The translations under genes were made by a program, and so were the position numbers. Below are positions 54,092 to 60,706 of a stretch of DNA of 64,000 nt, piece by piece. The notes beneath the pieces are model-generated. The model saw only the letters and a program-made list of their open reading frames with translations. It had not been told where the DNA came from and did not search any database. Source of the DNA: Terriglobia bacterium. GTDB lineage: Bacteria; Acidobacteriota; Terriglobia; Terriglobales; Acidobacteriaceae. Position 1 is the stretch's first letter. Every line of letters begins with the position of its first letter. The stretch spans positions 1 to 64,000 of the forward strand of contig JAIQFP010000007.1 in NCBI GenBank assembly GCA_020073165.1. Direction: 5' to 3'.

Positions 54092-54101
54092 TGTGCCGTT
54101 C

Positions 54102-54440
54102 TTACGCGGACTTTTTCTGTGCAGCCTTGACCTTCGCCCACCGCGCCCGTTGAGCAGCGGCAATTTTCCTTCGAGCGGCGGCTGACATCTTTCTCTTCTT
54201 GGGCATGCTCACAACGTTTTGTTTCTGCCCGCCGTTCCTCCGCACCTTTGCCCATCGTGCTCTCTGTGCAGCCGCGATCCTCGCCCTTCCTGCCGCTGAT
54301 ATCTTCCGACGAACGGCTGTCCTTCTGCCGAATGAGCCGCCATTGAGTGCGGCGAGTGCTGCGTCAAGGCTTTCGACCGTTCTTGCCGCGTGATCCCGCT
54401 CTTTCTTCAATTGCTGGACAACACCAGCCAAGTTAGCCAT
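54102..54440 (-). CDS. Coiled-coil protein with two basic Ala-rich repeats
   Basis: 112 residues. Residues 1-35 form a short coiled coil (LAGVVQQLKKERDHAARTVE, SLDAALAALNG). Residues 47-66 and 85-104 are a near-perfect tandem duplication ISAAGRARIAAAQRARWAKV / MSAAARRKIAAAQRARWAKV, strongly basic and probably DNA-binding. The end is Lys-rich. Proteins of this layout are common on integrated elements of soil bacteria (memory). The start has GGGGGAT near the ATG inside a small hairpin, and a TACAAT -10 at 54460-54465. Function unknown. Confidence 0.72.
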   Translation of the reverse strand: MANLAGVVQQLKKERDHAARTVESLDAALAALNGGSFGRRTAVRRKISAAGRARIAAAQRARWAKVRRNGGQKQNVVSMPKKRKMSAAARRKIAAAQRARWAKVKAAQKKSA

Positions 54441-54465
54441 GAAATCCCCCTCGGCGGGGATTGTA
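54438..54465 (-). promoter_or_regulatory. Promoter/RBS module of the basic-repeat gene
   Basis: On the minus strand: TACAATCC (-10, 54458-54465), GCCG, then a G-rich RBS, ttc and ATGGC. AATCCCC/GGGGATT (54443-54464) can pair and would cover the RBS. The same module, in the same order and spacing, occurs at 57903-57931. Confidence 0.55.
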
Positions 54466-54668
54466 CCAAGACGCCGCTAGTAAGGCCGATTCTGAGCGTT
54501 TTGGTCGCCGGGAGGGGTTCCGGTCGGGTCAGGCGTCTCGTTAGTGCGGAAGGGGTTTGTAACCAGTCCAGCGAAGCTGTCCGCACGTAGTCTCGGTCTT
54601 GAGATACCCCCTCTTTCGGGATAAGACTGCTGCCTCTGCCGCGCATGGCGAACAAATAGCGAAAGTGC

Positions 54669-54674
54669 TAGACT
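54669..54674 (+). promoter_or_regulatory. -10 element suggesting a leaderless start
   Basis: TAGACT; a transcript would begin at about 54681, exactly on the GTG start codon of the 63-residue gene. Confidence 0.35.
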
Positions 54675-54680
54675 GTCCCT

Positions 54681-54872
54681 GTGGACGAAGGCCGCAAGCG
54701 CGTGCTGTTGATCGCCGCCTCGATCCTCGCAGCCCGAAAGCTCGCTCAGTATGACAGCGGAGCACGGGTACCTGCGACGGTGAGCGCCATTGCTGATGCT
54801 ATCCGATGGGCTGAGCGGATCATGGAGGAGATTGATCGGCGGTGGCCTGACGCGAGGAACAGGACTGTGTAG
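54681..54872 (+). CDS. Small conserved-looking helical protein
   Basis: 63 residues, GTG start. RKRVLLIAASILAARKLAQY and TVSAIADAIRWAERIMEEID form two amphipathic helices joined by a DSGARVPAT loop, ending in RRWPDARNRTV. No RBS is visible, and a -10-like TAGACT is placed for leaderless transcription. I recall similar short proteins on integrated elements of soil bacteria but cannot name the family. It is the first of a plus-strand run of genes (54681-57084). Function unknown. Confidence 0.55.
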   Translation: MDEGRKRVLLIAASILAARKLAQYDSGARVPATVSAIADAIRWAERIMEEIDRRWPDARNRTV

Positions 54873-54913
54873 CCGGAAGGCTCCAATTTTAGCGTGGGAC
54901 GGAATAGAAAAAG

Positions 54914-55924
54914 ATGTCGGTCAACATAATTGCTGCTTGGCCAATCGCAATCGTTGGGGTTTCCGACCGACGCCTCACCGGGTTTGTCTCAGGAAAGATG
55001 CACACGAATCGTTCGACAAAGATGACGGTTTTCGGATGTGCGGACGCGCACGGAGTCGTCGTGTACAACGGGATCGGGATGGATGACCAAGGGTTGACAC
55101 CGGGTGACTGGCTGATGGAACTCGGGGAGCAGAAGGTCTTTGATTCTGATATTCAACAGGTGCTGGAATCGGTCAGAACGGATTTGGAGGGTCGGCTCCA
55201 AAAGCTCCGTGAGGTATACGGCCCGAAAAAGGCCCGACATACTTTCACTTTCGCCGTTTGGCGCAACGACCAGACAGAAATCCACAACCTCACGAACTAC
55301 GAATCGTTCGATGGGGGCGAGAACCTAGCAGAGGGCAGTGACAGGGTAAAGCTGATTCCGTCTTTTCCGACCCCGCAGGCCAAAGTCGGAATATTAGTAA
55401 CCGGCACAATGCCTCCAATAGCTGACGTGAAGGCGATTCGGCAAGTGATTGCAGCGAAGCCCGTCAATTACGTATTGGCTCGCTGCATCAAGGTGGTAAG
55501 AGATGTCGCCTATAGGCGCGGCAATGCGCGAGGAGCAGTTGGTTCTGCTGCTCAGTGGGCAGTTGTCGGCCCGCAGCGCGAAGATATTCACTGTGGTCTT
55601 GATGTTGTTGGTGGACGGGTCGCGCAAGAACCACCAAACATGATTAACGTCCACGCAAAATCGCATGTGGCAGGAACGAGGTCAGTGGGTTTTGGGAGTG
55701 CCGGAGCCGGAATGCTGATCAAGGACGCATATGCATATGCCGTTGCAGAAGACGGAAGCCGCATAGACATTGCTCATTACGACCCAGATCAGAAAGGGGT
55801 GCTCTTCAGTGAGCCTAAGTGCGGAGTCTGTGGTTCGCCGTGGCCTGCATCTCATCGGTTCTGCGAGGTGTGTCTACATGACGAGCATCACGCCCGTGGG
55901 AAGAAGCAACGCCGAAGAAGATGA
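54914..55924 (+). CDS. Candidate proteasome/HslV-type Ntn hydrolase with C-terminal zinc ribbon
   Basis: 336 residues, ATG 54914. If Met1 is removed (next residue Ser, normally permissive), the mature protein starts SVNIIAAWPIAIVGVSDRRL and has Ser1, Asp17, Arg19 and Thr21. That is the register of proteasome beta subunits (Thr1, Asp17, Arg19, Thr21). A Lys at mature 35 (STKMTVFGC) may replace Lys33 with a two-residue longer loop, and VVVYNGIGMDD recalls the glycine-rich turn near residue 47. The body is longer than HslV or 20S subunits (about 180-240). The C-terminus adds C303-G-V-C306...C317-E-V-C320, a zinc ribbon, and a basic tail KKQRRRR. The neighbours are a DUF5677 gene and defence genes. 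The fold is inferred from motif spacing; Ser instead of Thr is unusual for proteasomes but usual in other Ntn enzymes. No signal peptide. Confidence 0.6.
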   Translation: MSVNIIAAWPIAIVGVSDRRLTGFVSGKMHTNRSTKMTVFGCADAHGVVVYNGIGMDDQGLTPGDWLMELGEQKVFDSDIQQVLESVRTDLEGRLQKLREVYGPKKARHTFTFAVWRNDQTEIHNLTNYESFDGGENLAEGSDRVKLIPSFPTPQAKVGILVTGTMPPIADVKAIRQVIAAKPVNYVLARCIKVVRDVAYRRGNARGAVGSAAQWAVVGPQREDIHCGLDVVGGRVAQEPPNMINVHAKSHVAGTRSVGFGSAGAGMLIKDAYAYAVAEDGSRIDIAHYDPDQKGVLFSEPKCGVCGSPWPASHRFCEVCLHDEHHARGKKQRRRR

Positions 55925-55982
55925 AGGCTCGTGCGTGTTGGTTGCGTTGTTCTGGGATTGGTCATTTGGAGGGAAATATCGA

Positions 55983-56816
55983 ATGCCAGACACGATGGGA
56001 CAGAGATTCAGTTGCGGATTCCCAGAGGAGTGGGAGGATTTTGCAAAGAGGCACCGTTTGTTTCTTGAGCGGTTTCCTAACCTTGTCGCGGCTTTGAACA
56101 CTGCATTCATCAGAAGGGCAACCCTGTCAGAGCATATCGACAAGTTCATCTTCTTCTACGGAAGGCTTTGTTGCGAAGATTTCTTTGAAGTCGGGTTGTG
56201 CTGTGGCAACGGGTATGGGGCTGCCGCTATGAAACTCGTCCGGAGCCTGTACGAGAGAGCAGTCACATTGCGGTATTTGCACGAGCACCCAGAAGAGTTG
56301 ACCGATTTCTGGGATTATCACCATGTCTCCTCGTACAAGCTCATGGTTCCAGTGGACGAGACGCTAGGCACGAAAACTGTACCGGAAGAGATGCGTGCGA
56401 AGCTGAAAACAGATTTTGAAAGAGTCAAAGAACGGTTTATGGTGACCGCCTGTGATGAGTGCGGGACAAAGCGCCTGAATCACACGTGGAGCAAGCTCGA
56501 TTTTGTTTCGATGTCCAAAAAGACGGGCGTCATCGGCAAGCTGGTTGTCCCCGGCTACTACTGGCCGCTGCGTCACGCTCACGCAACGGTCGGTGCGCTG
56601 CTATCGAGATTAGAAGACAGTGAAGTTGAAGGAATTTCCTTTGCACCAACTGCACAGAGAAAAGAGGCCGACGACGCTCTGATGACGGCGCAGAATATCA
56701 TCGTCGATGTTTTGAACGTCCAAGACGAGCGATTCAAGATTCCGGGGCTGAGTGAACAGATTCAGCATGTGATCGATGATTTTGGCGAGATGTACGCAAA
56801 GCCTGCGAAGGATTGA
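55983..56816 (+). CDS. DUF5677-like protein
   Basis: 277 residues from ATG 55983, which has GGAGGG nine bases upstream; the frame is open into the previous gene. The core MKLVRSLYERAVTLRYLHEHPEELTDFWDYHHVSSYKLM is the characteristic DUF5677 helix pair (R-S-L-x-E, then H...F..Y). A CDECGTKR sequence, W-SKLDFVSMSKKTG and PLRHAHATVGALLSRLED follow. DUF5677 proteins are found in defence islands and some have been proposed to be HEPN-related; no biochemical role is known to me. The stop overlaps the next small gene start (TGATG). Confidence 0.7.
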   Translation: MPDTMGQRFSCGFPEEWEDFAKRHRLFLERFPNLVAALNTAFIRRATLSEHIDKFIFFYGRLCCEDFFEVGLCCGNGYGAAAMKLVRSLYERAVTLRYLHEHPEELTDFWDYHHVSSYKLMVPVDETLGTKTVPEEMRAKLKTDFERVKERFMVTACDECGTKRLNHTWSKLDFVSMSKKTGVIGKLVVPGYYWPLRHAHATVGALLSRLEDSEVEGISFAPTAQRKEADDALMTAQNIIVDVLNVQDERFKIPGLSEQIQHVIDDFGEMYAKPAKD

Positions 56817-57084
56817 TGGTGTATTCGGATGTGTCACGGAGACTCGAAATGACCTTGGACAACTTCCGTCAATCCCTCACAGCGAACGAGCCGCCTCCGG
56901 GACTCACATTTGCCCTCTCCGGTCTATGGTGGGACGCCAAGGGCGATTGGACGCGGGCTCACGAATCTGCTCAGCAGAACGATGGCAGTGACGGGTCTTG
57001 GGTGCACGCCTACTTCATCGCAAGGAAGGCGATCAGGACAACGCGGCTTATTTGTACCCTACTGCACGCCTGATGTTTTCCTGA
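56816..57084 (+). pseudogene. Small conserved gene with an apparent one-base frameshift
   Basis: As written the frame gives an 85-residue product to 57073 starting MVYSDVSRRLEMTLDNFRQS. The middle PPPGLTFALSGLWWDAKGDW-TRAHESAQQNDGSDGSWVHAY matches a small family I recall (ALWWDAKGDW..AH..aq....AWVHAYLHRKEGD..NA.YWY.RA). Here the sequence turns into FIARKAIRTTRL. Moving to the +2 frame at about 57012-57016 gives HRKEGDQDNAAYLYPTARLMFS and a stop at 57082-57084, restoring the family ending. A one-base deletion or a sequencing error fits. ATG 56816 overlaps the DUF5677 stop by one base. Confidence 0.65.
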
Positions 57085-57796
57085 TGTTCGCAAGTTCTCT
57101 TGTCCGCAACTCTTTGGCTAACCAACCGACAAGAGTAATAGACGCCTCGACAGCCTTGTTCAACTGCTCTCGGCTGACGCTCACTTCTGCTCCAATGTTG
57201 TCCCCTGAAACGTAGTCGGGGTATTTCTCAGAAAATGAGCAATCCAAGAAAGCTGTGACGCCCTCATTCCAATCTACGTCGTCATTGAACTTGAACGTGT
57301 TTGCCTCAGCACCTTCATGGACAATCTGGTTCCGCACCACGCGCATCGTCTCAACAAACTCGATACGGTCTGCGTTGGCACTGAAGTCGATCCCGAACCG
57401 CTCGGTATATTCGAGCCAAAGGCGGTTGAACTCGCTCATGTTCTTCTTACCGTATCGCCTTCTCCGTGGGCTAAACGACTCCGCTGACTTAGACATGTTA
57501 CGTAGGGCGTGCGTTAGACGGGACGCCAGTGCCACGAGTGCCATGTTCCTCAAGAACCGTTCCTGCCTGCTGTTTGTTTCGAGAACATCGACATGCTCAT
57601 CAATCAAGTGTTGCTGATATTCATCATCGTGAGACTTTTCAAGTGCTGCTTTTATTTCCGCCAAATCAGTATCGGTGTTTGTGTTGAGATACCGAACGCT
57701 GGCATCCAGCGTGCCTTTAATCAGAATGTGAACGTCCCACTGAAACTGCTGGTACTCGTCATCGTAAAAATCCATATCCGACAGGAGTTCATTCAT
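57059..57796 (-). CDS. HEPN-motif protein of unknown family
   Basis: 245 residues from ATG 57796. The all-helical, acidic sequence contains FVETMRVVRNQIVHEGAEA; R155-N156-x-x-x-H160 is the R-N-x-x-x-H (R-x4-H) motif of HEPN ribonucleases. Other helices are FLRNMALVALASRLTHALRN and ALEKSHDDEYQQHLIDEH. No Cys-rich or membrane region. It is transcribed toward the frameshifted gene (3' ends overlap by 26 bp) and away from hsdR. The start overlaps an upstream 38-codon ORF by 8 nt. A toxin or abortive-infection role is an inference from the motif and the location. Confidence 0.6.
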   Translation of the reverse strand: MNELLSDMDFYDDEYQQFQWDVHILIKGTLDASVRYLNTNTDTDLAEIKAALEKSHDDEYQQHLIDEHVDVLETNSRQERFLRNMALVALASRLTHALRNMSKSAESFSPRRRRYGKKNMSEFNRLWLEYTERFGIDFSANADRIEFVETMRVVRNQIVHEGAEANTFKFNDDVDWNEGVTAFLDCSFSEKYPDYVSGDNIGAEVSVSREQLNKAVEASITLVGWLAKELRTRELANIRKTSGVQ

Positions 57797-57905
57797 AACG
57801 CACCCGTCGTAGGGTGAGTTGCTCTGACGCTGGAGAGGGCACTGCCAGAATGGTATCGAGGGTTCGAGCAAAAGGCATGGTCGCGAGTCCCTTTAGATTT
57901 GCCAT
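57789..57905 (-). CDS. 38-residue leader ORF overlapping the HEPN-motif gene
   Basis: Too short for standard gene calls. ATG 57905 has an excellent GGGGAGG six bases upstream and a TACAAT -10 at 57926-57931. It encodes MANLKGLATMPFARTLDTIL and continues to VRYE. Its TGA lies inside ATGAATGA, 8 nt beyond the HEPN-gene ATG, so ribosomes ending here could restart on that gene, which has no RBS of its own as strong. The promoter, RBS and first codons (ATGGCAAAT) match those of the basic-repeat gene at 54440. Confidence 0.5.
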   Translation of the reverse strand: MANLKGLATMPFARTLDTILAVPSPASEQLTLRRVRYE

Positions 57906-57931
57906 GAATTCCTCCCCGGCAAAGGATTGTA
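57903..57931 (-). promoter_or_regulatory. Second copy of the TACAATCC...GCCG...RBS module
   Basis: Minus strand: TACAATCC, TTT, GCCGGGG, AGGAATTC, ATGGC. Distance from -10 to ATG is 20 nt here and 19 nt at the first copy (54438-54465). Confidence 0.55.
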
Positions 57932-57986
57932 ATGGATCGGCTCCGTTTCCTGAGCGAGTGGTGCCGTGCCCCGCGAATGCACTGGG

Positions 57987-57992
57987 TATAAT
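57987..57992 (+). promoter_or_regulatory. -10 element of the hsdRMS operon
   Basis: TATAAT 23 nt before the hsdR GTG start codon. No good -35 is seen at 17 nt; divergent from the leader-ORF promoter 55 bp away. Confidence 0.45.
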
Positions 57993-58015
57993 GCAGTTTC
58001 TCGCTATTCGCGCCT

Positions 58016-60706
58016 GTGAAACCGTCTGAAAGCAATTCCGAGTGGCTTACGCGCAAGCGGCTGATCGACCCGAAGCTGAAAGCAGCGGGCTGGCGAATTG
58101 TTCCGTTCAGCCCCGACACGCCGCTCAGGTCCTATGACCGTTGTGCTGTTGAGGAGTTTGAGACTGAACACGGCCCCGCCGACTATGCCCTCTGCGTGGC
58201 TGGTCAGGTTCTAGGAATTGTCGAAGCCAAGAAACTGACCCTTGGCCCGCAGAGCGTTCTAACGCAGGCTGAAAGATATTCCAAAGGTGCTACTAGCAGT
58301 CCACTCAACTTTCGCGGGTATCGAGTTCCGTTTCTGTATTCGACCAATGGCGAGGTCATTTGGCATCACGACATACGAAACGCTCTCAGTCGCTCGCACA
58401 CAATCGCACAGTTTCACACTCCAGACGCCCTAGCCGAACAGCTTGCCAAGGACTTCGACGTATCCTGTCAGGCGCTTCTCCAAACACCTAACGATCATCC
58501 CCGCCTCCGCGAATATCAGCGGCAGGCAAACGCAGCCGTCGAAAAGGCAATCGTTGACCGCAAGCATCAGATGCTCGTGGCGATGGCAACCGGAACGGGC
58601 AAGACCTTCACGATGGTCAATCAGGTTTATAGGCTGATGAAGGCCGAGGTCGCTCTGCGGATTCTCTTCTTGGTTGATCGTCGCGCACTGGCTGCACAGG
58701 CGGTGCTGGCATTCGCGTCCTTCGAGCCGGAGCCGGGACTGAAGTTCGACAGAATCTACGAAGTCTACAGCCAGCGATTCCAGCGAGGAGATTTCGACGA
58801 GGACGAGAAGTTCGACCCAAGAGTTTTGCCAAGCTCCTATTTGACTGACCCTCAACCGGGGCATGCCTTCGTCTACGTGAGCACGATCCAGCGGATGACC
58901 ATCAACCTTTTCGGGCGGGACGCAATCGTGGCCTCTGGCGACGAAGAAGTCGATGAAGATGCCAGCCAGCTAAACATCCCAATCCATGCGTTCGATCTGA
59001 TAATCGCCGATGAGTGCCACAGAGGATATTCAACTCAAGAAAGCGCAATCTGGAGGAAAACCCTCGATCACTTCGATTGCGTCAAGGTCGGTCTGACCGC
59101 AACACCCGCCGCCCACACGATGGCCTATTTCAAGGACATCATCTATCGGTACGAGTACGAGCGGGCTGTGCGGGAGGGATTCCTCGTTGACTACGATGTG
59201 GTTGCGGTCAAGTCCAACGTTCGCATGAATGGCATTTTCTTGAACGAGGGAGAGCAGGTCGAGGTCGTCAATCCTATCTCTGGTGCTAAGCAACTCGACT
59301 TGCTGGAGGACGAGCGCCAGTTCGATAGCGCCAAGATCGAGCATGACATCACGTCGCCCGACTCAAATCGAAAGATTCTCGAAGAGGTCAAGAAGTGGAT
59401 GCTGGAGCACGAGCAGCGGTATGGTCGCTTGCCGAAAACGCTCATTTTTGCCAGCAACGATCTCCCGCACACGTCGCACGCCGACCAGTTGGTTGACCTT
59501 GCTCGCGACATCTTCGGTCGAGGCGATTCATTCGCTCAAAAAATCACGGGTAGGGTGGATCGTCCCCTTCAGCATATTCGCGAGTTCCGCAATCGCCCAG
59601 CGCCGACTATTGCCGTGACGGTTGATCTGCTGACCACTGGTGTCGATATTCCCGATCTGGAAGGCATCGTCTTCCTGCGCCCCGTGAAGTCCCGAATATT
59701 GTTCGAGCAGATGCTCGGACGAGGCACTCGCAAGGGTGAACACTTCCCAGACAAGTCCCACTTCGTGGTGTTCGACTGCTTCGACGGAACGCTGCTGGAG
59801 TACTTCAAGAATGCAACGGCGATCACCGCTGAACCGCCGGAGCGCGAGCCGTGCACAATCGTCGAGATCATCGAAGACATCTGGAGCAACCGAGATCGCG
59901 ATTACAACATCCGCAGGCTTGTCAAACGTCTCCAACGCATCGAGAAAGAGATGTCGGGCGAGGCACGGGACATGTTCGCTGCCCACATTCAGGGTGGTGA
60001 TGTTGGAAAGTACTCCAGCGATCTCCCGCGCAGGCTGGGCCACGACTTCGTGGATACGATGAGCCTGCTCCGGGACAAAGTATTCCAAGACCTGTTGATG
60101 AATTATCCCCGCAAGGAGCGCAGGTTCATCGTTGCCTACGAGACACAGGATACGGTCACTTCATCATGGCTCGTGCGCGGGATCGACGGCAAGGAATACA
60201 AGCCCGACGACTACCTCACCGCGTTCGCTCAGTTCGTCCGTGAGAATCCACAGCAGATTGAGGCAATCCGAATCCTGTTGCAACGCCCCAAGGACTGGAG
60301 CACGAAAGCATTGAGCGACTTGCAGCAAAAGCTCGCGGCAACACCGCAGCGGTTCAACAAAGAGAATCTTCAGAGGGCGCACGAACTGCACTACCAGAAG
60401 GCGCTCGTGGACATCATTTCGATGGTCAAGCACGCCGCCAACGAGCAACAACCCCTGTACACTGCTGAAGAACGAGTCAAGCTCGCCATGGCGAAGATCA
60501 CGTCAGGCAAGAACTTCACGCCCGAACAGGTGCAGTGGCTTGATCGGATCGAGGGGCACTTGTCCGCAAACCTGACCATCGACTCCAGCGACTTCGACGC
60601 TTTGCCAGTATTCAACCGGGTCGGCGGCTGGGGTCGCGCAAACAAGGCTTTCGCAGGCCAACTTCCTCAACTCATCCACCAATTCAATGAGGCCGTAGCG
60701 TTATGA
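58016..60706 (+). CDS. hsdR: Type I restriction enzyme R subunit (EcoEI/HsdR type)
   Basis: 896 residues, GTG start. The N-terminal PD-(D/E)xK nuclease is seen in GPADYALCVAGQVLGIVEAKK. The helicase core has Walker A ATGTGK196T, Asp-Glu box D332-E-C-H, SAT-like GLTATPAAH and motif VI-like FEQMLGRGTRKG. The C-terminal ~300 residues are the EcoEI_R_C coupling region. The subunit translocates DNA and cleaves it when the HsdM/HsdS complex meets unmethylated sites. The stop overlaps the hsdM start (ATGA). No RBS of note; the start follows a TATAAT. Confidence 0.95.
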   Translation: MKPSESNSEWLTRKRLIDPKLKAAGWRIVPFSPDTPLRSYDRCAVEEFETEHGPADYALCVAGQVLGIVEAKKLTLGPQSVLTQAERYSKGATSSPLNFRGYRVPFLYSTNGEVIWHHDIRNALSRSHTIAQFHTPDALAEQLAKDFDVSCQALLQTPNDHPRLREYQRQANAAVEKAIVDRKHQMLVAMATGTGKTFTMVNQVYRLMKAEVALRILFLVDRRALAAQAVLAFASFEPEPGLKFDRIYEVYSQRFQRGDFDEDEKFDPRVLPSSYLTDPQPGHAFVYVSTIQRMTINLFGRDAIVASGDEEVDEDASQLNIPIHAFDLIIADECHRGYSTQESAIWRKTLDHFDCVKVGLTATPAAHTMAYFKDIIYRYEYERAVREGFLVDYDVVAVKSNVRMNGIFLNEGEQVEVVNPISGAKQLDLLEDERQFDSAKIEHDITSPDSNRKILEEVKKWMLEHEQRYGRLPKTLIFASNDLPHTSHADQLVDLARDIFGRGDSFAQKITGRVDRPLQHIREFRNRPAPTIAVTVDLLTTGVDIPDLEGIVFLRPVKSRILFEQMLGRGTRKGEHFPDKSHFVVFDCFDGTLLEYFKNATAITAEPPEREPCTIVEIIEDIWSNRDRDYNIRRLVKRLQRIEKEMSGEARDMFAAHIQGGDVGKYSSDLPRRLGHDFVDTMSLLRDKVFQDLLMNYPRKERRFIVAYETQDTVTSSWLVRGIDGKEYKPDDYLTAFAQFVRENPQQIEAIRILLQRPKDWSTKALSDLQQKLAATPQRFNKENLQRAHELHYQKALVDIISMVKHAANEQQPLYTAEERVKLAMAKITSGKNFTPEQVQWLDRIEGHLSANLTIDSSDFDALPVFNRVGGWGRANKAFAGQLPQLIHQFNEAVAL

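Noticed and set aside
55770-55982. Longer start of the DUF5677 gene
   Set aside because: It would overlap the Ntn-like gene by about 150 bp; GGAGGG before ATG 55983 gives a better start.
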